Below, piece by piece: positions 15,320-22,970 of a stretch of 64,000 nucleotides of DNA. Under the pieces are notes generated by a model. That model saw nothing but the letters and a program-made list of their open reading frames with translations, searched no databases and was not told the DNA's origin. This DNA comes from DATGZH01 sp035297265. GTDB lineage: Bacteria; Actinomycetota; Acidimicrobiia; Acidimicrobiales; RAAP-2. Made by a program: the position numbers and the translations under genes. Where the stretch lies: positions 41,052 to 105,051 of the forward strand of contig DATGZH010000051.1 in the NCBI GenBank assembly GCA_035297265.1. Reading direction: 5' to 3'. Numbering within the stretch: position 1 is the stretch's first letter; each line of letters opens with the position of its first letter.

Positions 15320-16087
15320 GTGACGACGAGCCTCCGGGTCGACGTCTTCTCGATCTTCCCCGACCTGATCGAGTCCTTCTGCGCCGCGTCGCTCCTCGGC
15401 CGAGCCCGGGAAATGGGCCTCCTCGACCTCCGGGTCCACGACCTGCGGGCGGCCACGGCAGACCCTCGGCGCTCGGTCGACGATGCGCCGTTCGGGGGCG
15501 GGGCGGGGATGGTGCTCATGCCCGAGCCGCTCTTCGCCGCCGTCGAGGCGGTCGAGGAACTGCCCCGGCCGCTCCTCCTCCTCGGACCCGGGGGGCGCCG
15601 CTTCGACCAGGCGGTGGCCGGCGAGCTCGCCGGGTCGGGAGGGTTCTCGCTCCTGTGCGGCCGCTACGAGGGCGTGGACCAGCGGGTGGCCGACCACCTG
15701 GTCGACGGGGAGCTCTCGGTCGGGGATTACGTACTGGCCGGCGGGGAGGTGGCCGCCCTCGTGGTCGTCGAGGCGGTGGCCCGCCTCCTCCCGGGGGTCC
15801 TCGGCAACGAGCAGTCGACCGAGGAGGAGAGCTTCGCCGACGGGCTGCTCGAGTACCCGCAGTACACGAGGCCGGCCACGTTCCGGGGCTGGAGCGTCCC
15901 CGACGTGCTCGTCTCGGGCGACCACGGGAAGGTGGACCGCTGGCGCCGGGCCCAGGCCCTGCGGCGCACGCTCCTTGCCCGGCCCGACCTGGTCGAGGCC
16001 CGGGGTGGCCTCCGGGACGACGAGATCGAGCTGCTCGTCGAGCTGGGCGAAGTGCAGCTCCTCGCCCGGTACGGCTACGATGACTGA
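15320..16087 (+). CDS. trmD: tRNA (guanine-N1)-methyltransferase TrmD
   Basis: 255 residues. LRVDVFSIFPDLIESF opens the SPOUT fold, and the trefoil-knot motif SLLCGRYEGVDQRV with LSVGDYVLAGGE binds S-adenosylmethionine. The C-terminal domain contains GLLEYPQYTRPATFRG, which contacts tRNA. It methylates G37 of tRNAs reading CUN, CCN and CGG codons to prevent frameshifting. GTG 15320 lies ten bases after the rimM stop; no strong ribosome binding site, so coupling is likely. Confidence 0.97.
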   Translation: MTTSLRVDVFSIFPDLIESFCAASLLGRAREMGLLDLRVHDLRAATADPRRSVDDAPFGGGAGMVLMPEPLFAAVEAVEELPRPLLLLGPGGRRFDQAVAGELAGSGGFSLLCGRYEGVDQRVADHLVDGELSVGDYVLAGGEVAALVVVEAVARLLPGVLGNEQSTEEESFADGLLEYPQYTRPATFRGWSVPDVLVSGDHGKVDRWRRAQALRRTLLARPDLVEARGGLRDDEIELLVELGEVQLLARYGYDD

Positions 16088-16120
16088 CTCGCCACACCTC
16101 CCCCGAGAAAGCACGCGCCC

Positions 16121-16474
16121 ATGCACCCCACCGAGATCATCGACCGCGACAGCCTGCGGGAGGACGTGCCGGACTTCCGGCCCGGCGACACGGTCAAGGT
16201 GCACGTCCGGGTGGTGGAGGGCAGCCGGGAGCGGGTCCAGGTCTTCCAGGGCGTGGTCATCCGCCGCCAGGGGGTGGGGGCCCGCGAGACCTTCACCGTG
16301 CGCAAGGTCAGCTTCGGGGTGGGGGTGGAGCGAACGTTCCCCGTCCACTCGCCGACGATCGCCCGCATCGAGGTGGCCACCCACGGCGACGTGCGGCGGG
16401 CCAAGCTCTACTACCTGCGGGAGCGCTCCGGGAAGGCGGCCAAGATCAAGGAGCGGAGGACCGCACGCCCCTGA
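16121..16474 (+). CDS. rplS: 50S ribosomal protein bL19
   Basis: 117 residues, typical length. FRPGDTVKVHVRVVEGSRER, FQGVVIRRQG and TFTVRKVSFGVGVERTFPVH are diagnostic of bL19, which sits at the 30S-50S interface. Follows trmD after 33 bases, the standard order. Start ATG 16121 has only a weak purine stretch upstream. Confidence 0.98.
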   Translation: MHPTEIIDRDSLREDVPDFRPGDTVKVHVRVVEGSRERVQVFQGVVIRRQGVGARETFTVRKVSFGVGVERTFPVHSPTIARIEVATHGDVRRAKLYYLRERSGKAAKIKERRTARP

Positions 16475-16540
16475 CGGGCGAGGCCCCACCCGCGGTGCCC
16501 CGGTTCGACCCGTGAAGCCAGCGACGGGGAGCGGCGCGCC

Positions 16541-16834
16541 ATGAGCGAGGACGAGCTCGAGCGCTACGAGGCCGAGATCGAGCTCGCCCTCGTCCAGGAG
16601 TACCGGGCCGTGCTCCCGATGTTCACCTACGTGGTCGAGACCGAGCGCCGCTTCTACCTGGCCAACGAGGTCGCCGTGCAGGTGCGGGCGGACACCACGC
16701 CCGCCTGCGTCGAGATCGAGATGACCGACGCCTGGGTCTGGGACATGTACCGGCCGGCCCGTTTCGTTCCCTCGGTCCGGGTGGTCACGTTCAAGGACGT
16801 GAACATCGAGCGACTGCCGGAAAAGGAGCTCTGA
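16541..16834 (+). CDS. DUF2469 family protein
   Basis: 97 residues. ELERYEAEIELALVQEYRAV, FTYVVETERRFYLANEV and the C-terminal VTFKDVNIERLPEKEL are hallmarks of DUF2469, a small protein found almost only in Actinobacteria, always near rplS and rnhB. Its function is not established. Here it follows rplS directly; lepB and rnhB, which often lie between, are missing. Confidence 0.92.
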   Translation: MSEDELERYEAEIELALVQEYRAVLPMFTYVVETERRFYLANEVAVQVRADTTPACVEIEMTDAWVWDMYRPARFVPSVRVVTFKDVNIERLPEKEL

Positions 16835-16845
16835 GCTGGGAAGTT

Positions 16846-16884
16846 CGGCGGGCCAGCGGCCGGCGCCTTCGGGCCGGCCCGCCG
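16846..16884. terminator. Bidirectional hairpin between convergent genes
   Basis: CGGCGGGCC (16846-16854) pairs perfectly with GGCCCGCCG (16876-16884), with a second inner GGCC/GGCC pairing. It lies between the convergent DUF2469 and methyltransferase genes and has short T runs on both outer sides. Best terminator candidate in the window. Confidence 0.6.
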
Positions 16885-16911
16885 CTTGACGGGACCGGAC
16901 GGCTCCGTTCG

Positions 16912-17688
16912 TCAGGGCCGCTGGGCGAGGAAGACGAGCTCGGTGGTGGTCGGGCCGACCGGTCGACCGTGCCAGTCGCCAAGGACCCGCTCGACCCGGA
17001 AGCCCGCGCCCTCGACCGCGGCCCGGAGCTCGACCTCCGTGCGGAACCGCAGCTCGTTCTCCGACGCGAGCTCCTCGCCATCGGCCAACACGTAGTGGAG
17101 CTCGGAGCGCACGACGTCGCCTTCGATGCCGACGACCTCCTGCCACATGTCGAACTGCCCCGCGGCGGCGTCCGAGAAGTGCCGTCGGTGCATGAAGTCC
17201 TGGCCCGCCGCGTACTGGAGCAGCCGCGGATCACGGCTCTCGAAAGCGAGGTGACCGCCCGGCCGGAGGGCCCGCCAGAGCGCGCCGAGCGTCGCCTCCC
17301 AGGCGTTGTCGTCCACGATGAGCTGCGCGACGTGGCCGGTCATGATCACGAGGTCGGCGCTCTTGCCCTCCGCGGCCCGGGCGTCCCCTTCGATCCACTC
17401 GACCCGGTCCCCGCCGCGCCGGAGCCGGGCGACGGCGAGCATCGCCGACGAGGGGTCGACGCCCACGACCCGGCGGCCTGGGCGGACGAGCTCACACGCC
17501 ACGAGGCCGGTCCCGCAGCCGAGGTCGACGACGGACGTCGCTGCGAGCTCGGCCGCCAGGTCCACGTAGTACTGGCGGTCCTCGGTGAACGGGCAGACCG
17601 TGTCGTAGAGGGCCACGAGGCGGGGATCGGTGTACTCGGCGAAGCCGGCGACGCCGAGATCGCCCGCCGCCTGGCCATCTTCAGTCAC
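16912..17688 (-). CDS. Class I SAM-dependent methyltransferase
   Basis: 258 residues from GTG 17688. The Rossmann motif I is VVDLGCGTGLVACEL, followed by VVGVDPSSAML (motif II acidic residue) and the LRPGGHLAFESRDP post-motif. This is a methyltransferase-11/25 type domain. The C-terminal third carries a beta-rich region (FRTEVELRAAVEGAGF) common in small-molecule methyltransferases. The substrate cannot be inferred. No ribosome binding site is visible at the chosen start. It lies 37 bases downstream of the glycerophosphodiesterase gene on the same strand and is probably cotranscribed. Confidence 0.85.
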   Translation of the reverse strand: MTEDGQAAGDLGVAGFAEYTDPRLVALYDTVCPFTEDRQYYVDLAAELAATSVVDLGCGTGLVACELVRPGRRVVGVDPSSAMLAVARLRRGGDRVEWIEGDARAAEGKSADLVIMTGHVAQLIVDDNAWEATLGALWRALRPGGHLAFESRDPRLLQYAAGQDFMHRRHFSDAAAGQFDMWQEVVGIEGDVVRSELHYVLADGEELASENELRFRTEVELRAAVEGAGFRVERVLGDWHGRPVGPTTTELVFLAQRP

Positions 17689-17725
17689 GGGAGGATTCTT
17701 GTCACCGACGGGCCCGGCACACGGG

Positions 17726-18415
17726 TCACTCGTCAGGTCGGGTCGAATCGAGCATGCTCCGCAAGCGCCCGATGCGGTTCGTGACGACGGCGTCGACCCC
17801 GAGGGCGAGCACCGCCTCGATGTCGGCGACCTCGTCCACCGTCCACGTCGAGACGGCGAGGCCCCGTTCGTGCAGCTCATCGACGGACGCCGGGTCGAGC
17901 AGCGGGAACCACGGGTTCCAGTAGGAGGCATCGAGCTCGTCGGTGAGCGCAGGTGGTGGCGGTTGGTGGCCCAGCCAGGTGAGCCCGATCCGGACCTCGG
18001 GGGCGGCGGACCGCAGCTGCCGGAGGGCGTCGACGTGGTCGGTGACGAAGAGGCAGCGCTCCACGGCATCGGCCTGCCGCACCTCGAGGAGGGCGCCCTC
18101 CACCACCTCGGGCCCGGTGAAGTCGACCATGACGGGGAGCTCGACGTGGCGGAGGGCCTCGGCCAGGGTCGGGATCCGGTCGTCGCCGTCGGTGACCGCC
18201 CGGACCTCGGTCACGGTCAGCTCGTCGACGCGAGCCGGCACACCCCAGAGCCGTTCGAGCGTCTCGTCGTGGAGGACGACGATCGACCCGTCGGCCGTAC
18301 GGCGCAGGTCGAGCTCGACCATGTCGGCCCCCTGCCGCACGGCTGCGTCGAACGCGGCGAGCGTGTTCTCGCGTTGGCCCTCCGGGTCGCCCCGGTGGGC
18401 GATGGCCGTGACCAT
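17726..18415 (-). CDS. Glycerophosphodiester phosphodiesterase family protein
   Basis: 229 residues; ATG 18415 follows GAGGAGG. The GDPD signature is present: IAHRGDPEGQRENTLAAF with catalytic His, MVELDLRRTADGSIVVLHDE with the metal-binding Glu/Asp and second His, and WTVDEVADIEAVLALGVDAV near the end. The enzyme hydrolyses glycerophosphodiesters to glycerol 3-phosphate and an alcohol. No signal peptide, so it is cytoplasmic. The start is 61 bases from the oppositely oriented NYN-domain gene. Confidence 0.9.
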   Translation of the reverse strand: MVTAIAHRGDPEGQRENTLAAFDAAVRQGADMVELDLRRTADGSIVVLHDETLERLWGVPARVDELTVTEVRAVTDGDDRIPTLAEALRHVELPVMVDFTGPEVVEGALLEVRQADAVERCLFVTDHVDALRQLRSAAPEVRIGLTWLGHQPPPPALTDELDASYWNPWFPLLDPASVDELHERGLAVSTWTVDEVADIEAVLALGVDAVVTNRIGRLRSMLDSTRPDE

Positions 18416-18443
18416 GGGACCTCCTCGCGCACAAGACCGGTCG

Positions 18444-18449
18444 TAGTCT
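18444..18449 (+). promoter_or_regulatory. TAnnnT box upstream of the NYN-domain gene
   Basis: TAGTCT lies 27 bases before the CTG start of the NYN gene, leaving a short leader with a GGGA ribosome binding site. It also fixes the 5' boundary, since the frame has a stop (TAG) at 18444. Confidence 0.4.
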
Positions 18450-18476
18450 GGCCGCGACCGAGCGAAGGGAACCACG

Positions 18477-18869
18477 CTGCACTGGCTCATCGACGGGAAC
18501 AATGTGTTCGGGTCGCGCCCCGACGGCTGGTGGCGCGACCGGGCCGGGGCGAGGCGGCGACTCGTCGCGCGACTCGCCCGGTTCCGGGCCACGAGCGGTG
18601 ACGGCGTCACGGTGGTCTTCGACGGCCAGGAACGGCCGGACGAAGTGGCGGCGGGTGCCCGGTGCGACGTTGAGGTGGCCTTCGCGCCCGGCGGCCCCGA
18701 TGCCGCCGACCGGGTGATCGCGGCCCGGGCGGCGGCGCTGAGCGATCCCGCCTCGACCACCGTCGTCACCTCCGACCGGGCGCTGGCCGCGCTCGTGCAG
18801 GCCGCAGGAGTGGCGGTGCTCAGCGGGGGGTCCTTCGAGTCGCGCCTCTCGCCGGGCGAGGGCCGCTGA
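18477..18869 (+). CDS. YacP-like NYN-domain protein, probable CTG start
   Basis: 130 residues. HWLIDGNNVFGSRPDGWWRD is the NYN/PIN-type acidic opening (catalytic Asp in LIDGNN). VVFDGQERPDE, GPDAADRVIAARAAA and TVVTSDRALAALV complete the YacP-like (DUF901) fold, associated with RNA binding or cleavage. The frame is closed by TAG at 18444 and has no ATG, GTG or TTG before GTG 18504. Starting at 18504 would delete the LIDGNN motif, so the only start that keeps the domain is CTG 18477, which has AAGGGA six bases upstream. It converges on the pilin-like gene with three bases between stops. Confidence 0.85.
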   Translation: MHWLIDGNNVFGSRPDGWWRDRAGARRRLVARLARFRATSGDGVTVVFDGQERPDEVAAGARCDVEVAFAPGGPDAADRVIAARAAALSDPASTTVVTSDRALAALVQAAGVAVLSGGSFESRLSPGEGR

Positions 18870-18872
18870 CGG

Positions 18873-19577
18873 TCAGGCGACGGGGAAGGTGTTCTGCTGC
18901 CAGCCGATGGCGGTTGGGCCGACCGCGCCCGGCGACGGGGGGAGGGCGAGCTGCGGCGCGGCGCAGCTCTTCTGGTCGGTCTCCGCCCCGTACCAGGCCT
19001 CGCCCGGGGCCAACCAGGCGTACCAGCACGTCCCGCTGTCGGCGTAGACGGCCATCGAGACGCTGCCGCCGGAGACGTCGTCGACCTCCCGGGCGTCGGC
19101 CGATCCGCTGGCGAACCCCGGGATGCCCTTCCCGCCGGGCAGGGTGACCCCGCCGGGCAACGTGGTCGGGCTCGGGGCGGTCGTGATGGGCGAGCCGGGG
19201 GACGGTGCACCGGGCGTCGGGGCGGCCGGCGTGGAGCTGCTGGCCGACGTGGCGATGCTGATGAGGAACGGCGAGGTCGTGGCGCCCGTCGTGAAGTGGA
19301 GGGTCGGGTCCGAGGCGGTGATCGTGGCCACGCTCACGACGGCGTAGCCCCCGGCGGCCGCGGCGCCCTGGACGGCCGTCACGGCGTCCGAGAGGGTGGT
19401 CTTGGCCTCGATGTCGTTGGCCGAGCCCACGCCGACCGAGTCACCGAGGCCCGTGCCGCTGCCGGCGAGGTCGGTGCCAAGGAGGATGGCCGAGAGCACC
19501 CCGACGAGGAGCAGCGTCACGACCAGGGCGACCAGCCCGATCTGCCCCTCCTCGCCGCGCCTGTCCATGTTGGCCAT
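18873..19577 (-). CDS. Orphan type IV pilin-like protein
   Basis: 234 residues. A short basic leader (MANMDRRGEEG) precedes one long hydrophobic helix (LVALVVTLLLVGVLSAILLG), the architecture of prepilins or pseudopilins, though the classical GFTLxE cleavage motif is absent. A Ser/Thr/Pro-rich linker follows (about residues 115-155), then a C-terminal SGTCWYAWLAPGEAWYG...SC element. That Cys-Trp-Tyr...Cys element resembles the C-terminal domain of actinobacterial pilins. No assembly ATPase, platform protein or peptidase lies nearby. The pilin assignment is inference. Confidence 0.55.
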   Translation of the reverse strand: MANMDRRGEEGQIGLVALVVTLLLVGVLSAILLGTDLAGSGTGLGDSVGVGSANDIEAKTTLSDAVTAVQGAAAAGGYAVVSVATITASDPTLHFTTGATTSPFLISIATSASSSTPAAPTPGAPSPGSPITTAPSPTTLPGGVTLPGGKGIPGFASGSADAREVDDVSGGSVSMAVYADSGTCWYAWLAPGEAWYGAETDQKSCAAPQLALPPSPGAVGPTAIGWQQNTFPVA

Positions 19578-19697
19578 TGCCGTCCCCTCCGGTCCCCTCC
19601 GACCGCCCGGCGGCCATGCAGCCTACCCCGGGGACGGGTCGGCTCCGGGGCACCGTCGGGGGGCCCGCCCGCTCCGGGGAGGCGGCCCCCCGACCGG

Positions 19698-19703
19698 TAC
19701 CCT
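19698..19703 (+). promoter_or_regulatory. TAnnnT box upstream of the luciferase-like gene
   Basis: TACCCT ends 11 bases before GTG 19715, with no ribosome binding site between; near-leaderless promoter candidate. Confidence 0.4.
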
Positions 19704-19714
19704 GGTGGGTCGCC

Positions 19715-20560
19715 GTGGACCCTTCACTTCGCCTCGGTCTGGAGCTCCGCCCGCTCGTGCTGCCGGCCCCCGGGGCCGAGGGGACCGGCGCGACCACGGG
19801 CTCGCTCGAGCGGCTGGTGGCCGAGGTCGAGGCGGCCGAGCAGGCCGGCTTCGGGGCGGTCTGGCTGCACGGTGGGGCAGGCACGGTGCAGCCGACGGCC
19901 GACGCCTGCACGCTCGCCGGGGCGCTCGCCTCGGCCACGTCGACGATCACGCTCGGGGTGGTGGCGGTCCTCCCCGGCGGCCGCCTGCCCTCGGTGATGG
20001 CCCGCGAGGTCACCGGTCTCGACCGGGTCAGCCACGGGCGCTCGGCCGTACTCTTCGAGGCGCCGTTGGCCGGGCCCGAGGACCCCCTCGAGACGGCGGA
20101 CGCCCTGTGCGAGGCGGGTCACGTCTGTCGGGCCGTGCTCACCGAGGCGTCGCCCACGTTCGAGGGGCGCCAGTACCGGGTCCACGACGCGGTCAACCTC
20201 CCGCCACCGCTGCGGGCGGGCGGTCCACCGGTCGTCGTCGGGTTGCCACGCACCGACGCCGTGCCCACCCGCTGTCTCGTCGACGCCGTCGCCGCCTCGG
20301 GCGACCCCACCGAGGCGCGACACCTGCGGCGGTGGCTCGACGAGGCCGAGCCGGGTGGGAGCGACCATCGGGTGGCGCTCCTCTGGCGCACGGGACCGGA
20401 CGGGACCGGGGCGCCGCTCGACGAGCTGGTGTCGACGCTCGGCGAGGCGGGTGTCGACGGCTTCCTGTGGAGCGGGCCAGACGATCCCGAGCGCGGGGTC
20501 GAGGACGTGGCGGCGGCCGGGGCGGCCCTCGTCTCGGCTGTGGCGGGGTGGGGGGCGTGA
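19715..20560 (+). CDS. Luciferase-like (LLM) family protein
   Basis: 281 residues. EAAEQAGFGAVWLHGGAGT, a long helix ending ASATSTITLGVVAVLPGGR, and the EVTGLDRVSHGRSAVLF segment match the TIM-barrel core of luciferase-like, F420- or FMN-dependent oxidoreductases. It is shorter than typical members (~330 residues), and the barrel seems abbreviated between the DAVNLPPPLRAGGPPVVVG strand and the C-terminal GVDGFLWSGPDDPERG strand. Its stop overlaps the next gene by four bases (GTGA), indicating coupled expression with the acyltransferase. Substrate unknown; loss of activity is possible. Confidence 0.7.
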   Translation: MDPSLRLGLELRPLVLPAPGAEGTGATTGSLERLVAEVEAAEQAGFGAVWLHGGAGTVQPTADACTLAGALASATSTITLGVVAVLPGGRLPSVMAREVTGLDRVSHGRSAVLFEAPLAGPEDPLETADALCEAGHVCRAVLTEASPTFEGRQYRVHDAVNLPPPLRAGGPPVVVGLPRTDAVPTRCLVDAVAASGDPTEARHLRRWLDEAEPGGSDHRVALLWRTGPDGTGAPLDELVSTLGEAGVDGFLWSGPDDPERGVEDVAAAGAALVSAVAGWGA

Positions 20561-22854
20561 GCGAGGACAAGCACCCCACCACCGAGGTCGAGACGACGCC
20601 CGGCGGGCTGGCCACCGACGTCGTGGAGGCGCCGCCCGCCCACGACCAGGTCGACGCGGGGCCGGCCGTCGAGACCCAAGAGGAGGGTCCGGTCCCGAAG
20701 CAGGCCCGGCCGGCCCGCCACGCCAGGCCGGGACCCGACCCGGTCGGCGACCCCGACGTGCCGACCGCCGTCACCGGCCACTACCTCCCGTCCCTCGACG
20801 GTCTCCGGGCGGTGGCCATGCTCGGCATCCTCGTCTACCACCTGAACCCGGCCTGGCTCCCCGGCGGTTACCTCGCTGTCGACCTGTTCTTCGTGCTCTC
20901 GGGCTTTCTCATCACGAGCCTTCTCCTCGAGGAGTGGGCAAGGAAGGGGCGGATGAAGCTCAGCCTCTTCTGGGCCCGCCGGGCCCGGCGCCTCCTGCCG
21001 GCCCTCTTCCTGGCTCTCCTGCTCCTCATCCTCTTCATCGTCCTCGACGGGCGCTACGGACCGTCGGGCTCGAGCGCCCTCATCGATCTGCCGGGGCTGC
21101 GCGGGGATGGCCTCGCCACGCTCTTCTATTTCGCCAACTGGCACTTCATCTTTTCGGGCCAGTCGTACTTCGGCGCCCACTTCGCGACGCAGTCCCCGCT
21201 CCTCCATACCTGGACGCTCGCCATCGAGGAGCAGTTCTACCTCGTGTGGCCGCCGATCCTCCTCGGCCTCCTCTACTTCGGTCGGCGCCACTGGCGCCGC
21301 CTCGGTCTCGGCTTCGCGGTGGTGGGGGCCGTCGGTTCGGCCGTGCTCATGGCCGTGCTCTACCACTCGGGCCACGGTGTCACCCGGGTCTACTTCGGCA
21401 CCGACACCCGGGCCTTCGATCTCCTCGCCGGGATCGCCGTGGCCATGGTGGCCGCGGCGCGGCCCCAGCCCGTGCTCCGCCGCCGGCACCTGCTCCATGT
21501 GATCGGCATCATCGCCACCGTGGCCCTCGGCGTTCTGTGGGCCACCGCCGGCACCGTCGAGCAGTTTCCGTCGGGCTGGATGTTCCGCGGCGGCTTCCTC
21601 CTCGCTGTGGTCTTCACCGCCTTGGTCATCGCCGACGTCCGTCAGCTCGAGCCGGGTCCGGTCGGACGGTTGCTCGCCATCGGCCCGTTGCGGTGGTTCG
21701 GGACGATCACCTATGGCTTCTACCTCTTCCACTGGCCGGTGATCGTCTACCTCAACCCGCAGCGCACCGGCCTGAACGGGGCGGTGCTCAACCTGGCCCG
21801 GGTGGCGCTCACCCTCGTCCTTGCGGTGGCCAGCTTCTACCTCGTCGAACGACCCATCCGCCGATCCCGCATCTCGGGCTGGCCCCGCTTCGTCGTAGCC
21901 CCGGTGGCGGCCCTCGGCGTGGCCGTCGCCGTCGTGATCGGCACGCTGCCGGCGGTGGCCGCCCCCAGCCAGCCGACGAGCGCCGCCGCGGTGGCCCTGG
22001 CGAAGCAGACCGGAGCGGTGTCCGGTGCCGGCGGCTACGCCGGCCAGACCGCCATTTCGCTCCCGCCCGGGCGGGTGCCGAGTCGGGCAGACCCGTTGCG
22101 GGTGATGTTCATCGGCGACTCGGTGATGTACGTCGCCGAGCCAGGCATCCGGGCGTCGCTCGAGGCCACCCACGACGTGACCGTGGCGGGGTCGCCTCAG
22201 AACCCGTGCTGCGCCTATCCCGGCTGGGGGCTGTCGACCGACCACAGCTGGCGCACCGGGCTGGCCGCGCTCATCAGGCAGTACCACCCCGAGATCATCC
22301 TGGCCACCTGGAGCTGGGACGACGGTTGGGCGGTCACGGACCCGTCCGGGTACAAGAAGACGCTCGAGGCGGCCCTCGGGGTCATGCTCGCCCCGGGCGA
22401 CGGGGTGGACGGGTTGGCCTTCGTCCAGTTCCCGAAGAGTGGGCCCGACCCGACAGCGGCCAACCCGGTCGAGGCGACCAAGTCGCGGGTGGCCGGCCAG
22501 GTGGCCTGGGCGGCGATCGCCAAGTCCATGACCAAGGTCTTCCCGGGGAAGGTGATGTACCTCCCCGTGGCGTCGTCGATCCTCCTCGGTGGACGTTTCT
22601 CTCCATGGCTGCCGCCAGCCGGCGCTCCGCACGCGCCGCAGGCCGACTGGGTTCGGGTGCGCATGGTCGACAACATGCACCTCTGCCCGGCTGGGGTGGT
22701 CCGCTACGCCGACGCGTTGCTGGTCGATCTCCAGCACCTGTTCAAGCTGTCGGCAGCAACGTCCGGGTGGAACGAGCAAGGTTGGATCAACGACCAGCGC
22801 TTCTGGAGCACAGGCGGACAGGACGCTTGCCCGCCCGACCATCCGCCCGGCTGA
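20557..22854 (+). CDS. Acyltransferase-3 / SGNH fusion (OafA-like O-acetyltransferase)
   Basis: 765 residues. A disordered 75-residue N terminus is followed by the AT3 domain: LPSLDGLRAVAMLGILVYH, DLFFVLSGFLITSLLLEEW and the RRARRLLPALFL motif, with about ten membrane helices ending near residue 470. The C-terminal extracytoplasmic SGNH domain starts at VMFIGDSVMYV (catalytic Ser) and ends with DNMHLCPAG, the Asp-x-x-His pair. Such fusions move acetyl or acyl groups across the membrane onto surface glycans or peptidoglycan. GTG 20557 overlaps the preceding stop. A pair of adjacent Cys (NPCCAYPGW) lies in the SGNH domain. Confidence 0.92.
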   Translation: MSEDKHPTTEVETTPGGLATDVVEAPPAHDQVDAGPAVETQEEGPVPKQARPARHARPGPDPVGDPDVPTAVTGHYLPSLDGLRAVAMLGILVYHLNPAWLPGGYLAVDLFFVLSGFLITSLLLEEWARKGRMKLSLFWARRARRLLPALFLALLLLILFIVLDGRYGPSGSSALIDLPGLRGDGLATLFYFANWHFIFSGQSYFGAHFATQSPLLHTWTLAIEEQFYLVWPPILLGLLYFGRRHWRRLGLGFAVVGAVGSAVLMAVLYHSGHGVTRVYFGTDTRAFDLLAGIAVAMVAAARPQPVLRRRHLLHVIGIIATVALGVLWATAGTVEQFPSGWMFRGGFLLAVVFTALVIADVRQLEPGPVGRLLAIGPLRWFGTITYGFYLFHWPVIVYLNPQRTGLNGAVLNLARVALTLVLAVASFYLVERPIRRSRISGWPRFVVAPVAALGVAVAVVIGTLPAVAAPSQPTSAAAVALAKQTGAVSGAGGYAGQTAISLPPGRVPSRADPLRVMFIGDSVMYVAEPGIRASLEATHDVTVAGSPQNPCCAYPGWGLSTDHSWRTGLAALIRQYHPEIILATWSWDDGWAVTDPSGYKKTLEAALGVMLAPGDGVDGLAFVQFPKSGPDPTAANPVEATKSRVAGQVAWAAIAKSMTKVFPGKVMYLPVASSILLGGRFSPWLPPAGAPHAPQADWVRVRMVDNMHLCPAGVVRYADALLVDLQHLFKLSAATSGWNEQGWINDQRFWSTGGQDACPPDHPPG

Positions 22855-22970
22855 CGGGTCGAGGCCGTCTTGCACGGCCGTCCGGGGGGTTCCATGCTGG
22901 CTCCGGCGCCGAGTTGAGCCGCAGCAGTGATGCAAACAGCCAGTACCAGCAGCACGTAAAGGAGCCACCG

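Noticed and set aside
22863..22885. GGCCGT...ACGGCC hairpin after the acyltransferase
   Set aside because: Stem of only six pairs and no T-tract; not strong enough to call a terminator.
20119..22968. 949-codon minus-strand frame over the acyltransferase
   Set aside because: Antisense shadow; the plus strand has AT3 and SGNH domain motifs.
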